Shown one piece after another: positions 15,238-23,935 of a stretch of DNA of 39,645 bases; positions within the stretch are counted from its first letter, which is position 1; each line of letters opens with the position of its first letter. The DNA is from Mediterraneibacter catenae (lineage in GTDB: Bacteria > Bacillota > Clostridia > Lachnospirales > Lachnospiraceae), in assembly GCF_008691045.1 (NCBI RefSeq), contig NZ_VMSO01000025.1:1-39645 (forward strand). The letters are read 5' to 3'. The notes under the pieces were generated by a model. That model worked only from the letters and a program-made list of their open reading frames with translations. It ran no database searches and had not been told where the DNA came from. The translations under genes and the position numbers were made by a program.

Positions 15238-15276
15238 AAGTACCGATTGAGAAAAAGAAATGTGAGGAACATAACA

Positions 15277-16677
15277 ATGGTTGAAAAGACAATGGATAAA
15301 ATTGTAGCACTCGCAAAGTCAAGAGGATTCGTATATCCGGGTTCCGAGATCTATGGCGGGCTTGCAAACACATGGGATTACGGCAATCTTGGTGTGGAAC
15401 TGAAAAATAATGTAAAGAAAGCATGGTGGAAGAAATTTGTACAGGAAAATCCGTATAATGTGGGTGTTGACTGTGCAATCCTGATGAACCCGCAGACATG
15501 GGTGGCTTCCGGACATCTCGGCGGTTTCAGCGACCCGCTGATGGACTGTAAAGAGTGCCATGAGCGTTTCCGCGCAGATAAGCTGATCGAAGATTACTGC
15601 GAAGAAAAAGGAATTACTTTAGAAGGCTCTGTGGACGGATGGTCCCAGGAGCAGATGACAGCATTTATCGAGGAACATCAGATTCCGTGTCCGACATGCG
15701 GAAAGCATAATTTTACGGATATCCGTCAGTTCAACCTGATGTTCAAGACATTCCAGGGCGTGACAGAAGATGCCAAGAATACTGTATATCTCCGCCCGGA
15801 GACTGCGCAGGGTATCTTTGTGAATTTCAAGAATGTACAGCGTACATCCAGAAAGAAACTTCCGTTTGGTATCGCCCAGATTGGAAAATCTTTCCGTAAC
15901 GAGATCACACCGGGGAACTTTACATTCCGTACAAGAGAGTTCGAGCAGATGGAACTTGAGTTCTTCTGCAAACCGGATACAGATCTTGAGTGGTTCGACT
16001 ACTGGAAGAGTTTCTGCCTGAACTGGCTGTCTTCACTCGGTCTTAAAGACGACGAAGTCCGCTATCGCGATCATGATAAAGAAGAGCTGTCCTTCTATAG
16101 CAAGGCGACTACAGACGTGGAGTTCCTCTTCCCGTTCGGATGGGGCGAGCTGTGGGGGATCGCTGATCGTACAGACTACGACCTGACACAGCATCAGAAC
16201 GTATCAGGTCAGGATCTGACGTATTTCGATGATGAGACTAAGGAAAAATACATTCCGTACGTTATTGAGCCGTCATTGGGAGCAGACCGTATGGTACTTG
16301 CATTCCTTTGCAGCGCTTACGACGAAGAAAATATCGGAACAGAGGAGAAGCCGGATATGCGTACAGTGCTTCACTTCCATCCGGCGCTGGCTCCGGTCAA
16401 GATCGGCGTGCTGCCGCTCTCTAAGAAGCTGAATGAAGGGGCAGAGAAAATCTTTGCAGAACTGAGCAAGTATTATAACTGCGAGTACGATGACCGTGGA
16501 AACATCGGAAAACGCTACCGCCGTCAGGATGAGATCGGAACACCTTTCTGTGTGACATACGATTTCGAGTCAGAAGAGGACGGAGCCGTAACTGTCCGTG
16601 ACCGCGATACCATGGAGCAGGAAAGAATTAAGATTGAAGATCTGAAAGCATATTTCGAGAAAAAATTCGAGTGGTAA
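15277..16677 (+). CDS. glyS: Glycyl-tRNA synthetase, dimeric alpha2 type
   Basis: A class II synthetase charging tRNA-Gly. The 466 residues match the single-chain bacterial/eukaryote-like enzyme, not the separate alpha and beta subunits. Seen are the N-terminal [20 protein letters not shown], two cysteine pairs within the insertion (CKECHERF and CPTCGKHNF), motif 2 ([21 protein letters not shown]), motif 3 ([10 protein letters not shown]) and a C-terminal anticodon-binding domain ([14 protein letters not shown] onward). I take the ATG at 15277, preceded by GAGGAAC; an upstream TTG in the same frame has no support. The gene has its own near-consensus promoter and no T-box, unlike many Firmicute synthetase genes. 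A REP-like palindrome follows the stop. Confidence 0.96.
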   Translation: MVEKTMDKIVALAKSRGFVYPGSEIYGGLANTWDYGNLGVELKNNVKKAWWKKFVQENPYNVGVDCAILMNPQTWVASGHLGGFSDPLMDCKECHERFRADKLIEDYCEEKGITLEGSVDGWSQEQMTAFIEEHQIPCPTCGKHNFTDIRQFNLMFKTFQGVTEDAKNTVYLRPETAQGIFVNFKNVQRTSRKKLPFGIAQIGKSFRNEITPGNFTFRTREFEQMELEFFCKPDTDLEWFDYWKSFCLNWLSSLGLKDDEVRYRDHDKEELSFYSKATTDVEFLFPFGWGELWGIADRTDYDLTQHQNVSGQDLTYFDDETKEKYIPYVIEPSLGADRMVLAFLCSAYDEENIGTEEKPDMRTVLHFHPALAPVKIGVLPLSKKLNEGAEKIFAELSKYYNCEYDDRGNIGKRYRRQDEIGTPFCVTYDFESEEDGAVTVRDRDTMEQERIKIEDLKAYFEKKFEW

Positions 16678-16684
16678 CTTCTTT

Positions 16685-16721
16685 CGGGGACGTAGTAAAA
16701 GTTGATTTCACTACGTCCCCG
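16685..16721. repeat. REP-like palindrome, copy 2 (upstream of the RAYT)
   Basis: CGGGGACGTAGTAAAA, 5-nt loop GTTGA, then a 16-nt 3' arm with one mismatch. It lies eight bases after the glyS stop codon. Confidence 0.9.
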
Positions 16722-16734
16722 ATTAAGAATCAAG

Positions 16735-16764
16735 GTGTCCCAAACTGAATTTTGCCCTGTCCCT
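16735..16764. repeat. Inner inverted repeat of the RAYT unit, left arm
   Basis: This 30-nt segment (GTGTCCCAAACTGAATTTTG and 10 more bases) is the reverse complement of 17563-17592 at 27 of 30 positions. It may be a recognition site of the transposase or a second class of palindrome half. Confidence 0.75.
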
Positions 16765-16788
16765 AATCATGGGAAAAGGGGTGAAACA

Positions 16789-17556
16789 ATGCCGCGTACT
16801 GCTCGTAGAAGAAGCGCTACCGACATATATCATGTGATAGCGAGAGGGATTAATAAAGAGCCTATTTTTAAGCAGAAAAGAGAGAAGAACAATTTCATAA
16901 GGCTTCTGACGAAGCATCTTAAAGATCATGATATCGAAATATATGCGTATGTTATTATGTCGACGCATTTTCATATTCTGATTCGTGTTGATCTGAAACT
17001 CTTATCAAGTTACTTAGCCATTGTCTTGGCAGAATTTGCAGAATACTACAACTATAAACATAGTCGGAACGGTCATGTATTTCAGGACAGGTTCAAAAGC
17101 GAATGTGTGGAAACAGAGCAGTATTTTTGGAACTGTATGAGGTATATCCATATGAATCCGGTCAATGCCAATCTTGTGAAGTATCCCTTAAATTATATTT
17201 ATTCAAGTCTTAAGGAATATGAAACTGAAAAAAGCCGGATAATACATCCGAAAGCGATAAAAATATATAAAGAAAAGTTTTCCGATTTTGAGGAATATCT
17301 TGATTTTCATAACAAGGGGCAAAAGCAGGTTTTTATAGATATACCTGAAGATGTAGAAATACAGCTTGTAAAAGCCGCTTTGACGATATTGAAGCAGGAA
17401 GCACATCTGCGTGGATTGGAAGGACCTTATGAGATTATTGAAGATATGAAAATGCGGGAACAGTATAAAGATCAGATTCAGAAGGAACTGAAACTCACGA
17501 AAGCAAAAACGGAACGATTGTATAGAAATGTAAAAAGTTGTATAATTAAAAAATGA
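16789..17556 (+). CDS. REP-associated tyrosine transposase (RAYT, IS200-like HUH family)
   Basis: A 255-residue Y1 HUH nuclease. The HUH histidines are H60 and H62 (MSTHFHILI) and the catalytic tyrosine is Y119 in the family motif RYIHMNPVNANL. The N-terminus MPRTARRRSATDIYHVIARG is typical of the transposase-IS200-like REP group; the C-terminal 70 residues are a lysine-rich helical extension. I chose the ATG at 16789, with AAAAGGGGTG before it; the frame is open 29 codons upstream but there covers the inverted repeat. The gene is richer in A and T than the adjacent glyS and aminopeptidase genes, suggesting acquisition. Such enzymes cut single-stranded REP hairpins and are thought to spread them; mobility of this copy itself is not shown. 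Confidence 0.9.
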   Translation: MPRTARRRSATDIYHVIARGINKEPIFKQKREKNNFIRLLTKHLKDHDIEIYAYVIMSTHFHILIRVDLKLLSSYLAIVLAEFAEYYNYKHSRNGHVFQDRFKSECVETEQYFWNCMRYIHMNPVNANLVKYPLNYIYSSLKEYETEKSRIIHPKAIKIYKEKFSDFEEYLDFHNKGQKQVFIDIPEDVEIQLVKAALTILKQEAHLRGLEGPYEIIEDMKMREQYKDQIQKELKLTKAKTERLYRNVKSCIIKK

Positions 17557-17562
17557 GCGAAA

Positions 17563-17592
17563 AGGGACAGGGTAAAGTTCAATTTGGGACAC
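17563..17592. repeat. Inner inverted repeat of the RAYT unit, right arm
   Basis: Reverse complement of 16735-16764 with three mismatches. It begins six bases after the transposase stop. Confidence 0.75.
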
Positions 17593-17606
17593 AGTAAAAC
17601 TAAATT

Positions 17607-17641
17607 GGGGACGTAGTAAAATGGGGTTTTACTACGTCCCC
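17607..17641. repeat. REP-like palindrome, copy 3 (before the aminopeptidase)
   Basis: GGGGACGTAGTAAAA, loop TGGGG, exact reverse complement. It ends 18 bases before the aminopeptidase ATG, the same spacing as copy 1 to era. Confidence 0.9.
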
Positions 17642-17659
17642 GAAAGGAAGGAAATCAAT

Positions 17660-19105
17660 ATGGACAGAAAAAATGCATGGAACACATACACCCAAGAACA
17701 GCTCGCAGAGCTGGACAGCATCAATGAAAAATATAAATCCTGCTTAAATGCAGGCAAGACGGAGCGCGAGTGTGTGGAGCTTGCCGTCAGCATGGCGGAG
17801 AAAGCCGGCTACCGGGATCTGAAAGATGTAATGGCAGTCGGGGAATGCCTTAAAACGGGTGATAAGGTTTATTCAGTGTGCATGAACAAGATGATCGCAC
17901 TTTTCCGCATTGGCGAGGAGCCGGTTTCGGCGGGTATGAATATCCTTGGCGCGCACATTGACTCTCCAAGGATCGATGTGAAACAGAATCCTCTCTATGA
18001 GAATGAAGGACTGGCATATCTGGACACCCACTATTACGGCGGGATTAAGAAGTATCAGTGGGTCGCCCAACCGCTTTCCCTTCACGGTGTCATTGTGAAG
18101 AAGGATGGAACGACTGTGAAAGTTTCTGTCGGAGAGGATGAAAATGATCCGGTATTTGTGATCACGGATCTCCTTATTCATCTCGCGCAGGAGCAGATGG
18201 AGAAGAAAGCCTCCAAAGTGATCGAGGGAGAAAAGCTGGATCTGTTGATTGGAAACCGTCCGGTGGAGGAAGTGATTGAAGAGCTGACATCATCAGATAC
18301 ATTAACAGCGGACATAGAAGATAAGAAATCAGAAAAAGCTCAGGCGAAAGAAGCAATCAAAGCAAATGTCCTCCGTATCCTGAAAGAAAAATATGACATA
18401 GATGAGGAGGATTTCCTCTCGGCTGAACTGGAGATCGTTCCGGCTGGAAAAGCAAGAGACTGCGGCTTTGACCGGAGCATGATCCTTTCCTACGGGCAGG
18501 ATGACAGAGTGTGTGCATTTACTTCCCTGTTTGCAATGCTCGATATTACCGAGGCAAAGAAAACAGGCTGCTGTCTCCTTGTCGATAAGGAAGAGATCGG
18601 CAGTGTCGGCGCGACCGGAATGCACTCGAAATTCTTTGAGAATACGGTTGCCGAACTGATTGCCCTGTCAGAGGGCGAATCAGAATTAAAAGTACGCCGC
18701 GCCCTGATGAATTCGAGGATGTTATCCTCCGATGTGAGCGCTGCCTACGATCCGATGTACGCAGAGGCATTTGAAAAACGCAGTTCCGCATTTTTCGGCA
18801 GCGGCATTACATTTAATAAATTTACAGGAAGCCGGGGAAAATCCGGATCTAACGATGCAAATGCAGAGTATATAGCGGCGCTCAGAAAAGCCATGGATGA
18901 TGACAATGTGGCTTATCAGTTCGCAGAGCTGGGAAGAGTCGATCTCGGCGGCGGCGGGACGATCGCCTACATCATGGCAAACTATGGAATGGAAGTGATC
19001 GACAGCGGAGTCGCAGTCCTGAATATGCACGCGCCATATGAGGTAACCAGTAAAGCTGATGTGTATGAAGCGGTGAAAGGGTACCGCACATTTTTGAGAA
19101 TGTAA
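17660..19105 (+). CDS. M18 family aminopeptidase
   Basis: A metal-dependent aminopeptidase of family M18 (bacterial aminopeptidase I), removing N-terminal residues from peptides in the cytoplasm. The 481 residues fit the family. Metal and catalytic motifs seen are LGAHIDSPRID (H99, D101), LLVDKEEIGSVGATGMHSKF (the Glu-Glu pair) and the late histidine in LNMHAPYEVTSKADVYE. About residues 200-240 form a charged helical insertion rich in Lys and Glu. The start is the ATG at 17660 with AAGGAAGG before it; an in-frame ATG at 17621 lies inside the REP palindrome and is rejected. Any transcript from upstream carries the palindrome hairpin immediately before the ribosome site. Confidence 0.92.
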   Translation: MDRKNAWNTYTQEQLAELDSINEKYKSCLNAGKTERECVELAVSMAEKAGYRDLKDVMAVGECLKTGDKVYSVCMNKMIALFRIGEEPVSAGMNILGAHIDSPRIDVKQNPLYENEGLAYLDTHYYGGIKKYQWVAQPLSLHGVIVKKDGTTVKVSVGEDENDPVFVITDLLIHLAQEQMEKKASKVIEGEKLDLLIGNRPVEEVIEELTSSDTLTADIEDKKSEKAQAKEAIKANVLRILKEKYDIDEEDFLSAELEIVPAGKARDCGFDRSMILSYGQDDRVCAFTSLFAMLDITEAKKTGCCLLVDKEEIGSVGATGMHSKFFENTVAELIALSEGESELKVRRALMNSRMLSSDVSAAYDPMYAEAFEKRSSAFFGSGITFNKFTGSRGKSGSNDANAEYIAALRKAMDDDNVAYQFAELGRVDLGGGGTIAYIMANYGMEVIDSGVAVLNMHAPYEVTSKADVYEAVKGYRTFLRM

Positions 19106-19159
19106 ACTGCGTTTTTTAAAAGCGGCATTATCGGAAGCTGGATAACGACAACAGAAAAT

Positions 19160-19204
19160 ATCCGGAGAGGACGGAAAAAGGATATATCCGTACCATCTCC
19201 GGAT
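19160..19204 (+). terminator. Compound hairpin between the aminopeptidase and ppdK
   Basis: ATCCGGAGA (19160-19168) pairs with TCTCCGGAT (19196-19204), with an inner ACGGA/TCCGT stem. There is no strong T-run, so this is a weak terminator call. Apart from this and the ppdK promoter, nothing else is seen in 19106-19350. Confidence 0.4.
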
Positions 19205-19264
19205 CATGTTATTTGTGCACACAAAACACGTGTAAAGATTGTGCATCGTTTCCAGATAAAACGC

Positions 19265-19293
19265 TTGACGCACAAGCCTGAAACCATTAAAAT
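19265..19293 (+). promoter_or_regulatory. ppdK promoter
   Basis: TTGACG (19265-19270), 17-nt spacer, TAAAAT (19288-19293). Confidence 0.55.
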
Positions 19294-19350
19294 ATTATAT
19301 GCGAAATAATGCGAAGTTATTAGCAAAATATTTGAGGAGGTCATTGGAAC

Positions 19351-21984
19351 ATGGCAACAAAATGGGTTTATATGTTCACAGAAGGTAACGCAACAATGAG
19401 AAACCTTCTTGGTGGAAAAGGTGCTAACCTCGCCGAGATGACAGGTCTTGGACTTCCTGTACCGCAGGGATTCACTGTTACGACAGAGGCTTGTACACAG
19501 TACTATGAGGATGGCAGACAGATCAACGACGAGATCATGGCTCAGATTATGGAGGCTATGACAAAGCTCGAGGAGATCACAGGAAAGAAATTCGGAGACA
19601 AAGAGAATCCGCTTCTCGTTTCTGTACGTTCCGGAGCAAGAGCTTCCATGCCGGGTATGATGGACACAATCCTGAACCTTGGTCTGAACGAGGAAGTTGT
19701 TGAAGCTCTGGCTGAGGCATCAGGCAATCCGCGCTGGGCTTGGGACTGCTACAGAAGATTCATCCAGATGTACTCTGACGTAGTTATGGAAGTAGGAAAG
19801 AAATACTTCGAAGAGCTCATCGACAAGATGAAAGAAGAAAAAGGTGTTACACAGGACGTTGAACTTACGGCAGAGGATCTTAAGACTCTGGCAGGACAGT
19901 TCAAGGCTGAGTACAAAGAGAAGATCGGTTCAGACTTCCCGGCTGATGCAAAAGAGCAGTTAGTAGGCGCTGTTAAGGCTGTATTCCGTTCATGGGACAA
20001 CCCGAGAGCAAACGTTTACCGTCGTGATAACGATATCCCATATTCATGGGGAACAGCTGTCAACGTACAGATGATGGCATTCGGTAATATGGGAGATGAC
20101 TGTGGTACAGGTGTTGCATTTACACGTGACCCGGCTACAGGAGCAAAAGGACTGTTTGGTGAGTTCCTTACAAACGCACAGGGCGAGGACGTTGTTGCCG
20201 GCGTTCGTACACCGATGCACATCTCCGAGATGGAAGAGAAATTCCCGGAGGCATTCAAGCAGTTCAATGAAGTGTGCCACACACTGGAGACACACTACAG
20301 AGATATGCAGGATATGGAGTTTACTGTAGAGCACGGTAAACTGTACATGCTTCAGACACGTAACGGTAAGAGAACAGCCCAGGCTGCTCTGAAGATCGCA
20401 TGCGACCTTGTTGACGAGGGTATGAGAACAGAGGAAGAAGCTGTAGCTATGATCGATCCGCGTAACCTTGACACGCTGCTTCATCCGCAGTTCGACGCTG
20501 CTGCTCTTAAAGCTGCCACACCGATGGGCAAAGGCCTTGGCGCTTCACCGGGAGCTGCATGCGGTAAAGTTGTCTTCACAGCTGACGATGCTGTAGAGTG
20601 GGCAGAGAGAGGCGAGAAAGTTATCCTTGTTCGTCTTGAGACATCACCGGAAGATATCACAGGTATGAAATCTGCTCAGGGTATCCTGACAGTCCGCGGT
20701 GGTATGACATCTCATGCAGCCGTTGTTGCACGTGGTATGGGCGAGTGCTGTGTATCTGGATGCGGCGACATCGTTATGGATGAGGCTAACAAGAAATTTA
20801 CACTTGGCGGAAAAGAGTTCCACGAGGGAGATGCAATCTCTATCGATGGTACAACAGGTAACATCTACGACGGAATCATCCCGACAGTAGACGCTACGAT
20901 CGCTGGTGAGTTCGGACGTATCATGGACTGGGCTGACAAGTACAGAACAATGAAAGTCCGCACAAATGCTGATACACCGGAAGATGCTAAGAAAGCTGTT
21001 GAGCTTGGCGCTGAAGGTATCGGACTCTGCCGTACAGAGCATATGTTCTTCGGCGAGGGAAGAATCGATGCATTCCGTGAGATGATCTGTGCTGAGACAG
21101 AGGAAGAGAGAGAGACAGCTCTTGAGAAAGTCCTTCCGTATCAGCAGGGAGACTTCGAGGCTCTGTACGAGGCTCTCGAGGGTAACCCGGTAACAATCCG
21201 TTTCCTTGATCCGCCGCTTCACGAGTTCGTTCCGACAGAGGAAGAGGACATCAAGAAACTGGCTGACGCTCAGGGCAAGACAGTTGAGCAGATCAAAGCG
21301 ATCATCGACAGCCTGCATGAGTTCAACCCGATGATGGGTCACCGTGGATGCCGTCTGGCAGTGACATATCCGGAGATCGCTAAGATGCAGACTAAGGCTG
21401 TTATCCGCGCGGCTATCAATGTGAAGAAGGCTCATCCGGACTGGAACATCGTTCCGGAGATCATGATTCCGCTCGTAGGCGACGTGAAAGAGCTTAAATA
21501 TGTTAAGAAGTTTGTTGTTGAGACAGCTGACGCTGAGATCGCAGCAGCAGGCAGCGACCTGAAGTATGAGGTTGGTACAATGATCGAGATCCCGAGAGCT
21601 GCTCTTACAGCTGACGAGATCGCAAAAGAAGCTGACTTCTTCTGCTTCGGTACAAACGACCTTACACAGATGACATACGGATTCTCCCGTGATGACGCTG
21701 GTAAGTTCCTCAACGCTTACTATGACGCTAAGATCTTTGAGAACGATCCGTTCGCAAAACTGGATCAGACAGGCGTTGGCAAGCTGATGAGCATGGCAAT
21801 CGAGTTAGGAAAACCGGTTAATCCGAACCTGCACGTAGGTATCTGCGGCGAGCACGGTGGAGATCCGAGCTCTGTAGAGTTCTGCAACAGCATCGGACTT
21901 GACTATGTATCCTGCTCACCGTTCCGTGTACCGGTTGCAAGACTGGCAGCAGCACAGGCAGCAATCGCTCAGAAGAACGCTTAA
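19351..21984 (+). CDS. ppdK: Pyruvate, phosphate dikinase
   Basis: Interconverts ATP, phosphate and pyruvate with AMP, pyrophosphate and phosphoenolpyruvate; in anaerobic Firmicutes it often works alongside or instead of pyruvate kinase. The 877 residues match the well-studied Clostridium symbiosum enzyme in length. Domains in order are the ATP-grasp nucleotide-binding half (GGKGANLAEMTGLGLPVPQG), the swivelling phosphohistidine domain (GGMTSHAAVVARGMG, His near 454) and the C-terminal PEP/pyruvate barrel (GIGLCRTEHMFF, FGTNDLTQMTYGFSRDD, HVGICGEHGGDP). GAGGAGG precedes the ATG. Codon use is strongly biased (Ala GCT, Thr ACA, frequent GTT) compared with its neighbours, as expected for a highly expressed gene. 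A strong terminator follows. Confidence 0.98.
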   Translation: MATKWVYMFTEGNATMRNLLGGKGANLAEMTGLGLPVPQGFTVTTEACTQYYEDGRQINDEIMAQIMEAMTKLEEITGKKFGDKENPLLVSVRSGARASMPGMMDTILNLGLNEEVVEALAEASGNPRWAWDCYRRFIQMYSDVVMEVGKKYFEELIDKMKEEKGVTQDVELTAEDLKTLAGQFKAEYKEKIGSDFPADAKEQLVGAVKAVFRSWDNPRANVYRRDNDIPYSWGTAVNVQMMAFGNMGDDCGTGVAFTRDPATGAKGLFGEFLTNAQGEDVVAGVRTPMHISEMEEKFPEAFKQFNEVCHTLETHYRDMQDMEFTVEHGKLYMLQTRNGKRTAQAALKIACDLVDEGMRTEEEAVAMIDPRNLDTLLHPQFDAAALKAATPMGKGLGASPGAACGKVVFTADDAVEWAERGEKVILVRLETSPEDITGMKSAQGILTVRGGMTSHAAVVARGMGECCVSGCGDIVMDEANKKFTLGGKEFHEGDAISIDGTTGNIYDGIIPTVDATIAGEFGRIMDWADKYRTMKVRTNADTPEDAKKAVELGAEGIGLCRTEHMFFGEGRIDAFREMICAETEEERETALEKVLPYQQGDFEALYEALEGNPVTIRFLDPPLHEFVPTEEEDIKKLADAQGKTVEQIKAIIDSLHEFNPMMGHRGCRLAVTYPEIAKMQTKAVIRAAINVKKAHPDWNIVPEIMIPLVGDVKELKYVKKFVVETADAEIAAAGSDLKYEVGTMIEIPRAALTADEIAKEADFFCFGTNDLTQMTYGFSRDDAGKFLNAYYDAKIFENDPFAKLDQTGVGKLMSMAIELGKPVNPNLHVGICGEHGGDPSSVEFCNSIGLDYVSCSPFRVPVARLAAAQAAIAQKNA

Positions 21985-22012
21985 TTTGATACACAGTTAA
22001 ACGAGTATAAAG

Positions 22013-22053
22013 AATCAGCCACACCCCTTCGGGTGTGGCTGATTGTGCTTTTC
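22013..22053 (+). terminator. Rho-independent terminator of ppdK
   Basis: A perfect 14-bp stem (22013-22026 with 22031-22044), CTTC loop, then GTGCTTTTCT. It may also serve the convergent VWA gene. Confidence 0.85.
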
Positions 22054-22092
22054 TATTCTATCAGGAAGACCGGAAACGGTCTTTTTATCCTG

Positions 22093-23475
22093 TCAGACTG
22101 TAACAATCGTGTCACAGCATTTGTAGTCTGTATCAATGTTGTGCGCAATGACTCTGGCCCTCAGATTCCTTGCACCGCACATACCTCTTCCAGCAGCGCA
22201 TGATACACTGAGATCATTCGGCAGTACAAAGCGGATACATTTTACAAGAATATCACGGCAGGCCGGATAGTTATGGGCAGGTATGGTGAATGTTTTTACT
22301 CCGCGGGGATACTCCGAGCCATTGCAGTCAATCTCGGTCAGGATGATGCCGAGCGCTACCCGTTTATACGGACATACACTCCGGACTGTCACGTTCAGTT
22401 CCACAATCCGACCGGTAGATTCCAGATAAGTGTCCCCCAGATCGACAACCGTGTAGTCCTCGCATCCGTCAACTGTGAAATTCACAGGTGTGGGACATGG
22501 TTCCGGTGTGACGGTGATTCCGCAGTCGACTTTTACCGCTGGATCAGGAAATGTGACAGAGTTTCCCTCTGTGTCCGAGTAGGTGATCGACTGGTTCACC
22601 GGTTTGGTGCCGGAACTCTGGGAAATATGCCTGATATAGAACTCAAGAGTTGCCCCTTCATTTCCGGATACTCCGAGTTCCGGAATTTTCCACTGCAGCG
22701 TAGTCGGATTAATCGACATTGCTGTCCCTTTTGTAGGAAGCAGAATGCTGGTGATGACAAAATCCGGATTGATGACTTCGTTGATCACGATGTTTGTCGC
22801 TCCGGGTCTGGAAATGTTGGCTGCCAGATCTGCAAATAAATCTTCGAGTTCAGAATCGTCAGGTGTAACAGCTACGTGAGATGCATCCGGATCAGTCGCC
22901 CAGTCATTGAGCACACTGACATCAATACCGTCAGCCCCGATAAGACCGATACAGTAGATGACAATTCCGGCAGCACGCGCGGCAGCTGCGACCGGCGCCG
23001 GGGGAGGTCCGGAAGTTGTTTTCCCGTCTGTAAACATCACGATGACTTTGGCGTTGGATGACATGGGGTCAAACAGGCCGGCTGCCACAGAAAATGCGTC
23101 GGCGTGGTTCGTTAATCCGCTGGCGCTCAGCGCATTTACAGCGGCTTTTAAGTCCGCTACAGAAGTAATGAGCTGCGTATCCGCCACTGCCGTATCGGAA
23201 AAACTGACGATGGCGATATGGCTTCCCGAGCCGATATTTCCATCCTGAGAACTGTCTGTCGCTTCATCGATAATATCGATAAAAGTATCTGCACCGGCTT
23301 TCAGATTCGTCAGCGGGCTTCCTGTCATACTGCCCGAGCGGTCCAGCACGAGGACAATATCTGTCGGATTGGACGAAATGTCGGGAGCGGCAGAGAGCGC
23401 AAGCGTTACTTTCAGAGTGCCGTCGCAGCCGATCTGAAGAGTATCAATCTGCTTATTAGAATTTGTAATACCCAT
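22093..23475 (-). CDS. VWA domain-containing protein with Cys-rich C-terminal domain
   Basis: A 460-residue protein. Residues of about 35-230 are a von Willebrand factor A domain with an intact MIDAS metal site (VLVLDRSGSMTGS, later FTDGKTTSG). Next comes a DUF11-like beta domain (TNIVINEVINPDFVITSI, then GATLEFYIRHIS, which recalls repeat proteins of cell surfaces). The last 130 residues are cysteine-rich (CPTPVNFTVDGCEDYTVVDL, then VSCAAGRGMCGARN and DYKCCDTIVTV). There is no signal peptide, although the fold types are usually extracytoplasmic, so export by an unusual route or deposition on spores is possible. The start is the ATG at 23475 after GGAGG; the 24 upstream codons lack support. 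A small HTH gene lies upstream on the same strand. I recall similar proteins in other Clostridia but know no demonstrated function. Confidence 0.8.
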   Translation of the reverse strand: MGITNSNKQIDTLQIGCDGTLKVTLALSAAPDISSNPTDIVLVLDRSGSMTGSPLTNLKAGADTFIDIIDEATDSSQDGNIGSGSHIAIVSFSDTAVADTQLITSVADLKAAVNALSASGLTNHADAFSVAAGLFDPMSSNAKVIVMFTDGKTTSGPPPAPVAAAARAAGIVIYCIGLIGADGIDVSVLNDWATDPDASHVAVTPDDSELEDLFADLAANISRPGATNIVINEVINPDFVITSILLPTKGTAMSINPTTLQWKIPELGVSGNEGATLEFYIRHISQSSGTKPVNQSITYSDTEGNSVTFPDPAVKVDCGITVTPEPCPTPVNFTVDGCEDYTVVDLGDTYLESTGRIVELNVTVRSVCPYKRVALGIILTEIDCNGSEYPRGVKTFTIPAHNYPACRDILVKCIRFVLPNDLSVSCAAGRGMCGARNLRARVIAHNIDTDYKCCDTIVTV

Positions 23476-23570
23476 TGTGTTACCTCCATATATTATTAGT
23501 TTGGAGAAGATGCATCCTCTTCTAATATCATATGAGGAAAGGGGCAAAAAGGTATTAGATGCAATAAAGA

Positions 23571-23822
23571 TTATGAAAAATGACCGTCGATCAATTCGTC
23601 ATAGGTAACTTCAAGCACTTCACAGAGCGCTTTCAGCTCAATGTCAGTAACATATCTTTTATTCGTTTCGATTCTGGTTATGACATTTTTGTCCATGTCG
23701 TATCCTTTTAATTGTAGATGATAGGCCAGGAGTCTCTGAGAATAGTTGCGTTTTTTACGCAGTTCTACAAGATTGGCGCTGATCAGATTTTTCTCCCCTG
23801 TCTTTGATCTTGGTTTCGGCAT
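23571..23822 (-). CDS. Small HTH (Cro/CI-like) transcriptional regulator
   Basis: An 83-residue protein with one XRE-type helix-turn-helix: LVELRKKRNYSQRLLAYHLQ, then VITRIETNKRYVTDIELKAL and the closing LEVTYDELIDGHFS. The start ATG at 23822 has AGGAGGG nine bases upstream; the longer frame adds unconserved residues. It lies 95 bases upstream of the VWA gene on the same strand and is divergent from the small anchored protein gene. The position suggests local regulation of one or both, which is inference. An imperfect dyad around ATGCAT lies between it and the VWA gene, near 23503-23524. Confidence 0.85.
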   Translation of the reverse strand: MPKPRSKTGEKNLISANLVELRKKRNYSQRLLAYHLQLKGYDMDKNVITRIETNKRYVTDIELKALCEVLEVTYDELIDGHFS

Positions 23823-23874
23823 ATGTATGGACCCTCCTTTCAGAATGTTTGTCTCATTTTCTGCACCACTTTCC

Positions 23875-23903
23875 TTGATTTTATATAACTGCAAATGTAT
23901 AAT
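23875..23903 (+). promoter_or_regulatory. Promoter for the small anchored protein gene
   Basis: TTGATT (23875-23880), 17-nt spacer, consensus TATAAT (23898-23903), 32 bases before the start codon. Confidence 0.7.
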
Positions 23904-23935
23904 CGGTTGTAAAAGTGAGACAAAAGGGAGCAAAG

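Larger units (their letters stand above)
16685..17641 (+). mobile_element. RAYT transposase unit bounded by REP-like palindromes
   Basis: The unit is a palindrome (16685-16721), an inner inverted repeat (16735-16764), the HUH transposase gene, the matching inner repeat (17563-17592) and a palindrome (17607-17641). Another palindrome at 10221-10255 lies away from the transposase. This is the arrangement of REP-associated tyrosine transposases, single-copy domesticated relatives of IS200/IS605 enzymes. The gene is more AT-rich than its neighbours. Confidence 0.8.

Noticed and set aside
15181..15276. T-box riboswitch before glyS
   Set aside because: The leader after the promoter is about 30 nt and has no T-box core or antiterminator; too short.
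20644..21435. 263-codon open frame opposite ppdK
   Set aside because: An antisense shadow caused by the strong codon bias of ppdK; Cys/Ser/Leu-rich and without any domain.
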